DNA from: Pedobacter sp. N36a
GTDB taxonomy: Bacteria > Bacteroidota > Bacteroidia > Sphingobacteriales > Sphingobacteriaceae
Assembly: GCF_014472395.1 (NCBI RefSeq)
Contig: NZ_JACSZW010000007.1
Location: 1 to 64,000, forward strand
DNA: 64,000 nt
Direction of reading: 5' to 3'
The notes under the pieces were generated by a model, which saw nothing but the letters and a program-made list of their open reading frames with translations, did not search any database and had not been told where the DNA came from. Within the stretch, counting starts at the first letter, position 1. The number at the start of each line of letters is the position of its first letter. The translations under genes and the position numbers were made by a program. Positions 1-10,500 of this stretch are shown here, one piece after another.

Positions 1-219
1 TACGGTCTTTTTACTCTTACCATTCTTACGGTTAGGATGATCAGCCAGCTTACTCTCGGAAATATGATGCTCCAGCTCAGCGGTCATCATGGATTCCAGA
101 AAATGCTTCATCATTGGTGCCAGCACGCCATCGCTGCCGGTCATCTTTTTGCCAGAGTATAATCCAGCTATAGCTTCCTTTTTAAAGGACTCAAAATCAA
201 AGTCGTCTTGTGTTGCCAT
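1..219 (-). CDS. IS256-family transposase, N-terminal part (runs off left edge)
   Basis: The 73 visible residues begin MATQDDFDFESFKKEA and contain the stretch FLESMMTAELEHHI, followed by a basic segment (NRKNGKSKK). This matches the N-terminus of IS256 (mutator-type) DDE transposases, which act by cut-and-paste or copy-out transposition. The catalytic domain lies outside the window, so intactness cannot be judged. The start is the ATG at 219; the likely element end with its inverted repeat lies about 50 bp upstream of it. The element belongs to the accessory segment next to tRNA-Arg. Confidence 0.85.
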   Translation of the reverse strand, partial: MATQDDFDFESFKKEAIAGLYSGKKMTGSDGVLAPMMKHFLESMMTAELEHHISESKLADHPNRKNGKSKKTV

Positions 220-246
220 ATTTATGTCGATAGTTTAAAGTTACAC

Positions 247-273
247 TATTGACACAGTTTGTGAAACACCCTC
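247..273 (-). repeat. Probable terminal inverted repeat of the IS256-type element
   Basis: On the minus strand the sequence starts GAGGGTGTTTCACAAACTGT, typical of IS256-family ends. It lies just upstream of the transposase start. The partner repeat and the target-site duplication are beyond the left edge, so the exact boundary is inferred. Confidence 0.55.
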
Positions 274-365
274 AAATCCAATCATGTTTGATCAAATAAG
301 TTTACCCTTTTTTCTACCCCAATAACGTCTCCAGATTTTCCACCAAGGTGTTTTAATACATGATT

Positions 366-1112
366 TTATATTTCGATTATTAGCTCCTTATTATAGCCAT
401 TATGTTTTTCATCAAGATAGCCATGTGGATTACATATAATCTCTGTTTGACCTATCTTATATCTTGTTGGAGTATGAATATGCCCATGTATCCAATACAA
501 CGGATTATATTTCGAAATCAAATCCTCAAGATTAGAAGCGTATGCAGAAGTTACTGGATCATTTTTGTATAATTCAGGAACCGATTTTATACTCGGTGCG
601 TGATGCGTAATAACAACATTCTTATAATCTCTTGATTCCTCCAGACTTTCCTCCAACCACATTTTTGAAAACTGGTGAATCTTATAGGTGTCTATAGTTC
701 TCAATTTAGAATAGGAAGGATCCCAGCGAATTTGTTTATAGTCATTCATTTTAGCTTGGCAGATAATCCCATATTCAACTGGGTTTCCAAACAAGGAAAA
801 GTCTGTCCATAAGGTTGTACCATGGAACCTTATCCCGCTGAACTCAATTCTGTTATTTTCAAGAACTGTTACATTTGAGTCTCTTGATGCCTCAATGATC
901 TTATGGAGTGTCTTTGGATATGAACCCTTGTAGTATTCATGATTACCAAGAATATAAATTACAGGTATATTTGGAATATATTTTTTAACCCATTCAAGCC
1001 CTTTTGTCCCAAGATTGGTATCACCAGCTAAAATGACAAGGTCAGCATTTTTAAAGTTTAGATCTGAAATCCCAAACTCTTGATGTAGGTCGCTAATAAT
1101 TTGTATTCTCAT
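366..1112 (-). CDS. Metallophosphoesterase (calcineurin-like)
   Basis: A 248-residue protein with the complete metal-binding set of the calcineurin-like phosphoesterase fold: SDLHQEF near the N-terminus (DxH variant), LAGDTN, GNHEYY, THHAP and a C-terminal HGHIH. It should be a cytoplasmic dinuclear-metal phosphoesterase; no signal peptide or membrane segment is seen. The substrate cannot be told from sequence. The start was set at the ATG at 1112, which gives MRIQIISDLH, the usual family N-terminus. A longer frame to 1184 only overlaps the upstream gene. It follows the zinc-ribbon gene by 7 bp, so the two are probably co-transcribed. Both lie between an IS256 fragment and tRNA-Arg, suggesting acquired DNA. 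Confidence 0.88.
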   Translation of the reverse strand: MRIQIISDLHQEFGISDLNFKNADLVILAGDTNLGTKGLEWVKKYIPNIPVIYILGNHEYYKGSYPKTLHKIIEASRDSNVTVLENNRIEFSGIRFHGTTLWTDFSLFGNPVEYGIICQAKMNDYKQIRWDPSYSKLRTIDTYKIHQFSKMWLEESLEESRDYKNVVITHHAPSIKSVPELYKNDPVTSAYASNLEDLISKYNPLYWIHGHIHTPTRYKIGQTEIICNPHGYLDEKHNGYNKELIIEI

Positions 1113-1119
1113 TTTTATT

Positions 1120-1365
1120 TTAAGAGATGACATTACCATACTTATCAAGTTCTGCTTGACACTTAGAACATGTATTCCCCCCATAAAATGCCTGATTTTG
1201 ATTCTTGGGAACTCTTATTATAGGTTGCTTATTACCGCAGACAGGACAATAAACTCTTTTAAAGTTCAACCCATATTTTGATTTACGCTTACTCATTATG
1301 ATGAGCCATATAATAAAGCCAAGCGTTATACCTACAGTCAGAATCAAGTCGATGTATCTATCCAT
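1120..1365 (-). CDS. Small membrane-anchored zinc-ribbon protein, hypothetical
   Basis: This 81-residue protein has one N-terminal hydrophobic segment (about residues 5-23, DLILTVGITLGFIIWLIIM). A basic stop-transfer stretch (KRKSK) follows, then a cytoplasmic zinc ribbon made of CPVC and CSKC pairs about 24 residues apart. The ATG at 1365 was chosen because it places the membrane segment at the N-terminus. An in-frame ATG at 1428 and one at 1455 would add an unrelated basic leader. I do not recognise a named family. The 7-bp gap to the phosphoesterase suggests a two-gene operon. Function is unknown. Confidence 0.65.
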   Translation of the reverse strand: MDRYIDLILTVGITLGFIIWLIIMSKRKSKYGLNFKRVYCPVCGNKQPIIRVPKNQNQAFYGGNTCSKCQAELDKYGNVIS

Positions 1366-1781
1366 ATTACTACTGAAATTGATTGTTGCTAAATATCGTT
1401 TATTTTTTGTCGAAAGCTTAAAGCTCATTTTTTTTGAGAGAGCAACGAATAACACGCTTCTGACCTTACCCCTGACTTAAATAGATTTCGTCGTTCTCGG
1501 GCAATAAAAAGTGGTTAAAACGCATGATTAAGTTTAATCCGGTCTACCTTTTCAATTTCCATATTACTATTTCATTACTGCGTGTCTCAAATAGGATTTA
1601 TCTTTAATGATCACAAACTTGATTTGATCTCTTTCTCATGCCTCAGTTGAGCATTGCTCATTTACTCTCTTTGGGGTTTATCATTATTCTGGCACTAGTA
1701 CAGGAATTAAAGTCATTTACTTACATATTCCCATACTATATTATCATTTCCCCTCGGCGGGTAAATGAGGTAACTTTGGTA

Positions 1782-1794
1782 ACGTGAATCGAAC
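1782..1794 (-). repeat. Degenerate copy of the tRNA-Arg T-arm (possible att remnant)
   Basis: The 13 bases here match 12 of 13 bases of the tRNA-Arg T-arm at 2058-2070, in the same orientation and 276 bp away. Tyrosine-recombinase islands often duplicate the 3' part of a tRNA gene, so this could be an old attachment-site remnant. The short length makes the call tentative. Confidence 0.3.
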
Positions 1795-2016
1795 ACTGGA
1801 TGTATGAAAACCAAGAAATTCCTACAGCACCAAAAAAATCTGTCAGAAAAATATTTTAAAATTATTTTATCTATACAGGAATTTTGATTTCTTGAGCTCT
1901 GAGGAATGCAATTTGATGAAGCTAAAAGATCAAGCCCAAAGCTCAAATCGAAGCAACTGAAGACCAATCATCGTCAAATTTACTCGCCCCTTTTCTCGCC
2001 CCATGGCATAAAAAAA

Positions 2017-2040
2017 CCAGTAGTTATGTATAACTACTGG
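2017..2040 (-). terminator. Intrinsic terminator of tRNA-Arg
   Basis: A perfect 10-bp inverted repeat (CCAGTAGTTA/TAACTACTGG) with a 4-base loop. It is followed on the minus strand by seven T residues (2010-2016) and lies 10 bp beyond the 3' end of the tRNA. Confidence 0.85.
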
Positions 2041-2049
2041 CTAAATAAG

Positions 2050-2121
2050 TGGTCCCGACGAGAATCGAACTCATATCTAAAGTTTAGGAAACTTCTATTC
2101 TATCCGTTGAACTACGGGACC
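2050..2121 (-). tRNA. tRNA-Arg, anticodon CCT
   Basis: A 72-base cloverleaf reads on the minus strand. The acceptor arms are GGTCCCG/CGGGACC with discriminator A. The D-arm is GTTC...GAAT, the anticodon loop TTCCTAA sits on a 5-bp stem, and the T-arm carries TTCGATT. The anticodon CCT decodes AGG. CCA is not encoded at the end. The tRNA ends 5 bp from the metG stop codon and has its own terminator downstream. Foreign-looking DNA begins just past its 3' end, the usual side for island integration. Confidence 0.95.
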
Positions 2122-2126
2122 AGAAC

Positions 2127-4235
2127 CTACCTGATTACGCTGCCATTACCATGGTTTGCTACAGGAGCCACAAAAGTAAGTTTTCCTTCTGAATTTTCAG
2201 ACATTAAAATCATTCCTTGTGACAAAATTCCTTTTATTTCTCTTGGTGCAAGATTTACAACCAAACTTACCTGCTGACCAACAATATCTTCCGGTTTAAA
2301 AAATTCTGCGATACCTGATACTACAGTACGTTGATCGATGCCAGTATCTACTGTTAATTTCAGCAGTTTTTTAGTTTTCTCTACTTTCTCTGCAGCGACG
2401 ATGGTCGCAACACGGATATCAATCGCACCAAACTGCTCAAACTGAATGTTTTCCTTTGCAGGAGCAACTTCAGCAGTAGTCAATAAGTTATCTGATTTAC
2501 TCTTATTCAATTTGTCAATTTGTGCCTGAACCTCTTCATCTTCGATTTTCTCGAACAATAATACTGGCTCATTCAACTGGTGACCGCGGTGCAGTAAATT
2601 CACTTTACCCGCATCTTCCCACTGGTGACCGCCATAATTCAGCATCTTCATCAGCTTATCTGCCGTGAAAGGCAAGAATGGCTCGATCAGGATCTCAATA
2701 TTAGCTGCAATCTGTAAACTGATATTTAAGATCGTGCGCACCCTATCTTCGTCCGTTTTGATCACCTTCCAAGGTTCTGTTTCTGCCAGGTACTTGTTAC
2801 CTAAACGTGCCACATTCATCACCTCTGTTAAAGCTTCTCTGAAGCGATAGTTTTCAATTGATGCGCTGATCTTTGCAGGATAAGCGGCAAGCTCATCCAT
2901 TACCGCCTGATCAACCGGAGTAATCTCCATACACATCGGCACCCTACCCGCAAAATATTTATGCGTCAATACGGTTACCCTGTTGATGAAATTCCCAAGA
3001 ATCGCCACCAGCTCATTGTTATTTCTTGCCTGAAAATCTTTCCAGGTAAAATCATTATCCTTTGTTTCAGGAGCCGTAGCCGTCAATACATAACGTAGCA
3101 CATCCTGTTTACCTTTAAACTCTTCCAGGTACTCGTTCAACCAAACTGCCCAGTTTTTAGAGGTAGAGATCTTTTGGCCTTCTAAATTCAAGAACTCATT
3201 TGCCGGAACATTATCCGCTAGGATGTAATCTCCATGTGCCATTAACATCGCAGGAAAAATCACACAATGGAACACAATATTGTCTTTACCAATGAAGTGA
3301 ACCAATTTCGTTTCTTCATCTTTCCAATAATCTTCCCAGTTACCTTTATTTAAGCCCGTTTTATTGATATAATATTCTTCTGCCTTAGGATTCCATACAT
3401 CCAGACGGGCATATTCGAACAGCTCTTTAGTCGCCGAAATATAGCCGATAGGCGCATCAAACCATACATAAAGCACTTTACCTTCCGCATCTTTAACCGG
3501 AACTTTTACACCCCAGTCTAAATCTCTGGTCATTGCACGAGGCTGTAAACCGGCATTCAACCAGGACTGACATTGTCCGTAAACATTTGGTTTCCACTCT
3601 TTATGACTTTCAATATAAGTTCTCAATTGATCCTCATATTTATCCAGTGGCAAGAACCAGTTCTTGGTCTCTTTCCTTACTGGTTTTTCGCCAGAAAGTG
3701 TAGACTTGGGGTTGATCAGGTCAGTTGCATTTAAAGTACTTCCACAGCTCTCACATTGATCACCGTAAGCATTTTCATTGCCGCATTTCGGACAAGTTCC
3801 TGTGATATACCGATCTGCCAGGAAAGTCTGTGCCTTCTCATCATAATATTGTTCTGTGACCTCTTCGGTAAAAACCCCTTTTTCATAAAGGTTTTCAAAG
3901 AATTCTGAAGCGGTCTGATGGTGCATCAAAGAAGAAGTACGGTGATAAATGTCAAAAGAAACACCGAAATCCCTAAAAGAATCTCCAATGATTTTATGGT
4001 ATTTATCAACGATCACTTGAGGACTAACCCCTTCCCTTTTAGCTTTAAGGGTAATAGGCACGCCATTCTCATCCGATCCACAAATAAACTTCACATCTCT
4101 CTTATTCGAACGCAAATACCTCACATAGGTATCCGCGGGCAAATAAACACCCGCAAGGTGTCCAATATGCACTGGCCCATTTGTATAAGGCAAAGCGGCC
4201 GTAACCGTATATCTCTTTATTTTACTATTATCCAA
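2127..4235 (-). CDS. metG: Methionyl-tRNA synthetase
   Basis: A 702-residue class I aminoacyl-tRNA synthetase that charges tRNA-Met in the cytoplasm. Visible are the HIGH signature (HIGH, residues 23-26), a zinc knuckle (CPKC...CESC), the KMSKS-loop variant KISTS, the anticodon-binding helical region, and a C-terminal Trbp111-type tRNA-binding domain starting near [11 protein letters not shown]. This is the long, dimerising form of MetRS. The open frame extends upstream to 4361, but those extra 42 codons would overlap the divergent gene. Homology begins at a TTG codon at 4235 ([17 protein letters not shown]), so TTG is taken as the start. Only 40 bp separate it from the divergent carboxypeptidase. 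Confidence 0.95.
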   Translation of the reverse strand: MDNSKIKRYTVTAALPYTNGPVHIGHLAGVYLPADTYVRYLRSNKRDVKFICGSDENGVPITLKAKREGVSPQVIVDKYHKIIGDSFRDFGVSFDIYHRTSSLMHHQTASEFFENLYEKGVFTEEVTEQYYDEKAQTFLADRYITGTCPKCGNENAYGDQCESCGSTLNATDLINPKSTLSGEKPVRKETKNWFLPLDKYEDQLRTYIESHKEWKPNVYGQCQSWLNAGLQPRAMTRDLDWGVKVPVKDAEGKVLYVWFDAPIGYISATKELFEYARLDVWNPKAEEYYINKTGLNKGNWEDYWKDEETKLVHFIGKDNIVFHCVIFPAMLMAHGDYILADNVPANEFLNLEGQKISTSKNWAVWLNEYLEEFKGKQDVLRYVLTATAPETKDNDFTWKDFQARNNNELVAILGNFINRVTVLTHKYFAGRVPMCMEITPVDQAVMDELAAYPAKISASIENYRFREALTEVMNVARLGNKYLAETEPWKVIKTDEDRVRTILNISLQIAANIEILIEPFLPFTADKLMKMLNYGGHQWEDAGKVNLLHRGHQLNEPVLLFEKIEDEEVQAQIDKLNKSKSDNLLTTAEVAPAKENIQFEQFGAIDIRVATIVAAEKVEKTKKLLKLTVDTGIDQRTVVSGIAEFFKPEDIVGQQVSLVVNLAPREIKGILSQGMILMSENSEGKLTFVAPVANHGNGSVIR

Positions 4236-4275
4236 AACTATTTTTATTATTTTGTCAAATATAAGTGTTTTACCT

Positions 4276-5172
4276 ATGATTAAGCAGCCGCCATATTTAA
4301 AAAAAGGAGACAAAATTGGAATCAGCTCTCCTGCCAAGAAATTAACCACAGACCTGAGCAAAGCGATCGCCGTTTTAGAGGGCTGGGGGCTGCAGGTAGT
4401 CCTTGGCGAAAATGTTTATGCTGCGCATGATCAATTTGCAGGAACAGATGAGCAAAGACGAAAAGACCTGCAAACGTTTTTAGACGATCCGGAGATCAAA
4501 GCCATCTTTGCTTCAAGAGGCGGCTATGGGACCATCAGAATCATAGATGAACTTGATTTTACTAAATTTCAGCAACACCCAAAATGGGTCATTGGCTTCA
4601 GTGATATTACCATTTTACTCTCCCATATTTTGGCCAAAACCAATACGCAAAGTATCCACGGACAAATGCCTAAAACATTTGAAACTGGCACGGCGGAATC
4701 ATTGGAATCATTAAGAAAGGCCTTGTTTGGAGTAACAGAAACCTATACCTATAGCACTGAATTCGAAAACAGACCCGGCCAATCAGAAGGAGTGCTGATT
4801 GGCGGGAATTTAACTTTACTAATCGCCACAGCAGATTCTGATTCCGAATTTGATTATAATGATAAAATCCTGTTCCTAGAAGATGTAGGAGAACATGAGT
4901 ACGCTATCGACAGGATGATGAGAGCACTAAAAAGAAGTGGTAAACTGGCTAAATTAAAAGGTTTAATCATAGGTGCATTTAATGGCTATGAAGTGGAAGA
5001 GCTCCCATTCGGACAAAGTCCGGAACAAATTATACAAGAAATTGTGAAGGATTATGATTATCCTGTTTGCTATAATTTCCCGCTTGGCCATATTGACGAC
5101 AACCAAGCAATGATTATTGGAAGAATGGTTCAGTTCTCTACCAAGACTAATTCCACAAACCTCACATTTTAG
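4276..5172 (+). CDS. LD-carboxypeptidase (peptidase S66, LdcA-like)
   Basis: A 298-residue serine peptidase expected to cut the L,D bond of murein tetrapeptides during peptidoglycan recycling in the cytoplasm; no signal peptide is seen. The nucleophile elbow GFSDIT places Ser at about residue 109. Glu about 202 (LEDVGEHEY) and His about 272 (GHIDDNQAM) complete the S66 Ser-Glu-His triad with the spacing of known LdcA enzymes. The ATG at 4276 gives [15 protein letters not shown], the usual start; an earlier ATG at 4252 would add eight poorly matching residues. It is divergent from metG across a 40-bp gap that must hold both promoters. Confidence 0.92.
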   Translation: MIKQPPYLKKGDKIGISSPAKKLTTDLSKAIAVLEGWGLQVVLGENVYAAHDQFAGTDEQRRKDLQTFLDDPEIKAIFASRGGYGTIRIIDELDFTKFQQHPKWVIGFSDITILLSHILAKTNTQSIHGQMPKTFETGTAESLESLRKALFGVTETYTYSTEFENRPGQSEGVLIGGNLTLLIATADSDSEFDYNDKILFLEDVGEHEYAIDRMMRALKRSGKLAKLKGLIIGAFNGYEVEELPFGQSPEQIIQEIVKDYDYPVCYNFPLGHIDDNQAMIIGRMVQFSTKTNSTNLTF

Positions 5173-5249
5173 CCGCTTGAAAACAACTTATCTTAATAAT
5201 TATTATTATTTTCAAGACACTAAGCATCACTCTTAATCCACAATATGAC

Positions 5250-5929
5250 ATGAAAAAGTCTTTAGCGCTTCTCCCATCTTTATCTTTTGCCTCGCAACGG
5301 CCGAAGCTCAAATCAGTATAAGCACCGATGTTTCCGGTAAGCCATTAGAGGCTAGAAATTCAAAAGACAATCCAGTTGGGAGTAAATACCTGAATGAAAG
5401 CTGGACGCTTGGCGATGTACTTCAGGTAGATAACAAATACTTTAATGGAATGAACCTGAAGTATGATATATTCAATGACCAACTGATTTTTAAAAACCAA
5501 AAAGACGCGATATTAGCATTTAAAACTCCCGTTAAAGAATTCCATTTGTATGAAGATGTTAATGAAAATACCAGGGCAGTTCGAATCTATAAAAACAATT
5601 TTCCAGAGATAGATAAATTTCATAAAAACAGCTATTACCAGGTCTTAGTAGATGGAAAAGCAGTTTTATTAAAGAAATTCTTCCTGAATATTGTAGAGGG
5701 CATACCCTATGGAACTTCTGATGTACAAAAGACACTCATTCCAAATCAGGCTTATTTTTTATTGGTGAATGGAAAGATGACCAAGGTAAAGAAGCAGAAA
5801 GACAGCTTTCTATTACCGCTTTCCAATCATAAAGCAGCACTGAACCTTTACATTATAAATGAGAAAATCAAATTTAAATCTGATGAAGACCTGATCAAAA
5901 TTCTTAGCTACTATAATACGCTAAATTAA
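5250..5929 (+). pseudogene. Secreted hypothetical protein, frameshifted in the signal peptide
   Basis: A methionine-lysine start at 5250 (MKKSLALLP) opens a typical signal peptide but runs into a stop after 23 codons. The frame one base back reads IFIFCLATAEAQISIS from about 5276, completes the signal peptide (cleavage near AEAQ), and stays open to 5929. One missing base in the C-run near 5271-5275 would restore a protein of about 227 residues. Intact downstream coding (from an internal ATG at 5450) lacks a signal peptide. The mature part has no recognised domain. The break is either a real mutation, a phase-variable tract or a sequencing error; the rest of the frame shows no decay. Confidence 0.72.
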
Positions 5930-5975
5930 AGACCCAGTTCAGATTAACTTATAGAAAGGTTAATTCCATAAAAAC

Positions 5976-6015
5976 AAAAAACGGCGGCTGTATCATGATA
6001 CAGCCGCCGTTTTTT
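5976..6015. terminator. Bidirectional intrinsic terminator
   Basis: A perfect inverted repeat centred at 5995/5996 has a GC-rich core (ACGGCGGCTGTATCA and its complement), an A-run on the left and a T-run on the right. It can therefore terminate transcription from both the frameshifted gene (plus) and the first susD (minus), which converge here. Confidence 0.93.
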
Positions 6016-6029
6016 GTTTAAAATCGGGA

Positions 6030-7520
6030 TTATTGTCCGACTAAATTATTAGTATTCCTCTCTATTGTAGGAATTGGGAAAGTATAACGTTGATCTGATA
6101 CTGCAATCGAAGTACCTGCTCCAACCGAAGGAAGCGGCTGATTAGTTCTTGCCAGGTCATTGTACCTGAAACCTTCACCTAAAAGTTCAATCCTTCTTTC
6201 TTTTAAGATTGCTGCTTGAAGTTGAGTGGCAGACAATGGACCAAAATTATAAGCGGCATCAGAACGATGACGCACCGCATCAAGTAAAGCTCTTGCCCGC
6301 ACAGCATTTCCACCTGGTGCAGCTTCCGCTTCAGCAACGTTCAACAAAACCTCTGCATAACGAAGGATAGGCACAAAATCAATAAAAGGATTGGGAGTTG
6401 CGTATTTCTTTAAGAAAGGCTCATTTACTAAACCACTTCCTGTAAATAGGCCTGTGAATTTCACCTTACGGGCATCAGTTGCCGGCCATGCTGGATCAGC
6501 ATAAATTCCAGCACCTGATTTATTCAAGTAATAAATAAACCCTCCACTCGTAGAGTTAAAATAAAAAGCCAGACCATTCTGCGTTCCTGGAGCGTTTGTA
6601 CTTGCCATAGGAAAGGAGAAGATGGATTCTGGAGAAGTATATGGCGTAGCGAATATTGTTGCTGGATCTGCAGCCAATGAAGCTGGAGTTCTTGCTGTAT
6701 TCACAAATGGAGCCACTTGTGGAACCATCTTATTCCCTTCTAAAATTACATTTGCATAATCTGCTTTAGCCAAATAAACCCTGGTTTTTAAAGCGATAAC
6801 TGTATTCTTATGCGCTCTTGTGGTACTTAACTTTAAAGTTGCAGATACTGGGTAAGTATCTGGCAAATTAGGCTCTGCCTCATTCAAATCTTTTAAAATC
6901 TGAGTATAAACTTCTGCAACAGTACTGGATTTCAAATTGTTATTTGCTAAAGTACTTTCTGGGGTTAACCTCAATGGCAAACCTCTGGAAGTACCTCCAT
7001 TTAGTACATATGGTTTTGCGAAAAGCTGGACAAGGGTAAAATAATTTAGGGCTCTGATAAATTTAGCTTCAGCGATCCCAGTATTCACTACACTGGCAGC
7101 CAGGCCTTTCTCATTTTTCTCTAAACCCGCAATTACAATGTTTGCTCTGTTTATCGTTAAATATGACTGAACCCAAAAATTGGCAACATTCGAACTTCCC
7201 GCGTCATTGGTCCCCTGATAAACGTCGTAACCAGTTACCACATTCGGATCTCTCGAAAGAAAATCTTCTCCCCTAACATCGTTGTACACTAAATATCGTC
7301 CTCCAAATATTCTACCATCTTTGGCAGAAAAATAAAGCCCCGACACTAATTTTTCTACTCGTTCCGGAGTTTCAAAAGCTTGACCTTCCGGAAGTTCTAG
7401 TACCGGTACTTGTGTTAAAAAATCCTTCTTGCAAGAGGAAAGCACCGCTGTAAATGCTATTGCAACAATAGCAGCTCTTGCTATTGGCAATGTATATGTG
7501 TTTCTATGAAATATTTTCAT
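6030..7520 (-). CDS. SusD/RagB family nutrient-binding lipoprotein (pair 1)
   Basis: A 496-residue outer-membrane surface lipoprotein that acts as the lid and ligand-binding partner of the SusC porin encoded 13 bp upstream. The lipobox LSSC places the lipidated Cys at residue 30, followed by KKDF. Features of the SusD_RagB family include the helical TPR-like middle, a conserved ILRYAEVLLNVAEAEA segment and a C-terminal RRIELLGEGFRYNDL motif. The ligand is not predictable; no carbohydrate-active enzyme is adjacent. A strong shared terminator lies just downstream. Confidence 0.93.
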   Translation of the reverse strand: MKIFHRNTYTLPIARAAIVAIAFTAVLSSCKKDFLTQVPVLELPEGQAFETPERVEKLVSGLYFSAKDGRIFGGRYLVYNDVRGEDFLSRDPNVVTGYDVYQGTNDAGSSNVANFWVQSYLTINRANIVIAGLEKNEKGLAASVVNTGIAEAKFIRALNYFTLVQLFAKPYVLNGGTSRGLPLRLTPESTLANNNLKSSTVAEVYTQILKDLNEAEPNLPDTYPVSATLKLSTTRAHKNTVIALKTRVYLAKADYANVILEGNKMVPQVAPFVNTARTPASLAADPATIFATPYTSPESIFSFPMASTNAPGTQNGLAFYFNSTSGGFIYYLNKSGAGIYADPAWPATDARKVKFTGLFTGSGLVNEPFLKKYATPNPFIDFVPILRYAEVLLNVAEAEAAPGGNAVRARALLDAVRHRSDAAYNFGPLSATQLQAAILKERRIELLGEGFRYNDLARTNQPLPSVGAGTSIAVSDQRYTFPIPTIERNTNNLVGQ

Positions 7521-7533
7521 TGTCTGTCTTATA

Positions 7534-10500
7534 TTATAAACCTATACTAATCCCAAAAGTGAATACTCTTCCTTGTGGAATACTATTTCTCTCTACACCA
7601 CTAGAAAGATTTTGATTACCATTAGAGGAAATCTCTGGATCTACACCACTATAACCCGTGATTAAAAATGCATTGTTCACCTGTCCATAAAATCTAAGTT
7701 TACTAATTCCTGATTTTCCTAAAATACTAGAACCTGTAAATAGATTGGTAGGAAGTGTATAACCAAGCGTTACTGTTTGCAGACGAAGGAAATCACCCTT
7801 TTCAACATTCGCTGAGATCAGATAAGAAGAACCATTGGAAATGTTATCACCATAAATTGGCTTAGGAATTTCTGCATTCTGTCCTGGAGCAGACCAAGCA
7901 TTTAAAACATCAACAGAATTGTTCCAGAAACGTTGGTCCAACAAACCAGCTCTTGAGCCGTTATAGATATAGTTACCTCCTGAGAAAGTAAAGTTAACCC
8001 CCAAATCAAAGTTTCCGTAGCTCAGATTATTGTTAAAACCACCATACCATGTTGGTAAAGTATTTCCAAGAATTTGTTGCTGATCTGTTGGTGCTGGAGC
8101 TGTCGTTCCGTCACTCACATAAGTATAACGAGAACCTAAATGCTCATACTGGATCTCACGACCTTGTAGGTCTACAAAGATACGGCGTCCATTTACAGGA
8201 TTCACACCATTTGTTTTCACCCCATAGATACTCGCAGCAGAGTAACCCACAATAGTTGCACTCGTAGTTTCTAAACCAGAGGTCGTTGCCGTTACTTTCT
8301 GCACATTAGGATCTAATGCCGTTACTTTATTTTTTATAGACGTAAAGTTCAATGAAGATGTCCATTTCAGCTTAGTATCTCTAAATACAGCGGCTGTAAT
8401 ACCAAGTTCCACACCTCTATTGTACATCGCTCCAACGTTAGCTAAGATCTCACCTTGTGGATCATTTGGAATACCTTTTGAAGGTGCCTGAGGAACGCTT
8501 AAAATCATTCCGTCAATATTTTTGTTAAAATAGTCTACTTCAACCGTTAGTCTGTTGTCAAACATCCCAATATTCAAACCAATATCCGTTTGCTTACTGG
8601 TTTCCCAGGTTAGGTCAGTATTACCTGCCCTATTAAAGATAAAGCCAGTACCAGCTTCACCATACAATACAGGATTAAAAGTAGTAAACGCTCTATAAGC
8701 ACCTACAGCACCGTTACCTACTACACCATAACTTGCTCTAAGTCTAAGGTTGTTTACAAAAGAACCCAATGAAGAGTTTGCGAAGAAGTTTTCTTTCGAA
8801 ATCAACCAACCTACTGATGCACCACCAAAGTTCCCCCATTGTTTACCAGCGGCAAGTCCAGAGTTACCATCGCGTCTGTAATTTCCACTAATAAAGTATT
8901 TACCATCATAATTATAGTTTAACATTGCTAAATACGACTCTAAAGCCACTGCACTAATTCCATTTCCAGCAGCAGTATTCGTAATGAACTGTCCTTGAAA
9001 TTGATTGTAAAAAGGGTCAGAAAGGCCTGCTCTTTGAGCTCCCCAATCATCTACAGTAGTCTTTTGAATCTCATTACCTACAATCACATTTAGGTTGTGA
9101 AGTTCTCCAAATGTTTTAGTTAAGTTTAAAGTATTGATCCAATTCCAGTTATTCCTTCTGTTGTTGTTATTATAAGCTAAGCCATTCGGTGTTTTACCAT
9201 CACCTGATAATGGGTTCCAGAACTGAATATTTTCCGTATTACTTCTATCCCATGAATAGCTACTTTTAACCAACAATTCTTTTGTTAGTTTCAATTCAGC
9301 ACCTAGGTTGGCAATAAATCTCGTTGCTTCCGAAGAATTTCTATCCTTTGCGATTAATACCGCAGGATTTGACCAAGAAGTTGGAATCAAGTTATTTTCA
9401 TTGCCCACTGAACCATTTACAGAATTCAGGCTATAACTCCCATCAGGATTATATGGTCTTAAATTTGGTGCCAGAGCCACTGCAATCCTTCCTAAACCTG
9501 AACTCGCAAAAGCACCTCCGTCCGTAGAGCCACTATTAGGGCTGGCATTAAAACTGTTGGTGTAAGCCATGTTCATATTTAATTTCAGGTAGTCTGTTGC
9601 CTGATGTGTTACGTTTGCACGACCTGTGTATCTTTTGAAGGAGTTTCCTTTTAAAAATCCGTTTTGATCAGAGATACCACCAGAAACAAAATAAGATGTT
9701 TTCTCATTTGCGCCACTCAAGTTCACATTGTGATTTTGTGTGTAAGCAGTACGATATACCTCATCAAACCAATCAGTATCTACATTAGATCCATCTGCAT
9801 TTACTGTAGGGAAGAAACTTTTTCCATTTGCATCCCTTTGAGATGCGGGAATTCCAGTAGGGTTAATCGCCAATAAGTTAGCAACTGCCTTATTTTTGTG
9901 GTTGATATATTGTTCCGCATTTAAAACTTCCGGTAATCTAACCGCATTACTCACACCAAACCAGCCATCATAATTAAGTCTGGTTTTACCGATTTTACCT
10001 TTCTTAGTGGTGATAATCAATACGCCTGCTGCACCTCTTGAACCATAGATTGCAGTTGATGCTGCATCTTTAAGGATGTCGATACTTTCGATATCCTCAG
10101 GATTGATATCTCCTAATGGGTTGTTAGCGGCAGAGTTCGCAGAGGTATTGCTTGTAGAAATTGGAATACCATCTACTACTACCAATGGAAATGAACTTAA
10201 AGAAAGAGAACTTAATCCCCTAACTCTAATCACCGGTGGATTGTTCAAAAGCCCATTCGGCTGAACAATACTTACCCCTGTTGCCTGACCCGCTAAACTT
10301 TGTCCAAAACTCTGAACTGGTTTATTCGCAATCTGGGCAGCTGTAACTGTTGCGGCAGATCCAGTAAAGGTCTTTCGGTCAATTTTACCGTATCCTGTTA
10401 CTACCACTTCTGTTAATGCTTTTGAATCCGACTCCAACGCAATGTTAATCACAGAAGCATTGATGTTCTTAGATTCAGAAACATAGCCCAAATAAGAAAA

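Larger units (their letters stand above)
1456..2049. other. Gene-poor AT-rich stretch beside tRNA-Arg
   Basis: No convincing gene is seen. An 84-codon open frame on the minus strand (1713-1967) has a Cys/Phe-rich composition unlike a real protein and no family resemblance. The stretch holds a tandem CTCGCCCC pair near 1983-2002, a degenerate tRNA T-arm copy at 1782-1794 and the tRNA terminator. It looks like decayed mobile-element DNA at a tRNA integration site, but no integrase remnant could be recognised. Confidence 0.5.

Noticed and set aside
1298..1480. 60-codon plus-strand open frame
   Set aside because: It is antisense to the zinc-ribbon gene, with low-complexity hydrophobic content and no homology.
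1713..1967. 84-codon minus-strand open frame
   Set aside because: Cys/Phe-rich composition, no start-site support and no family resemblance; it overlaps the degenerate tRNA-adjacent stretch.
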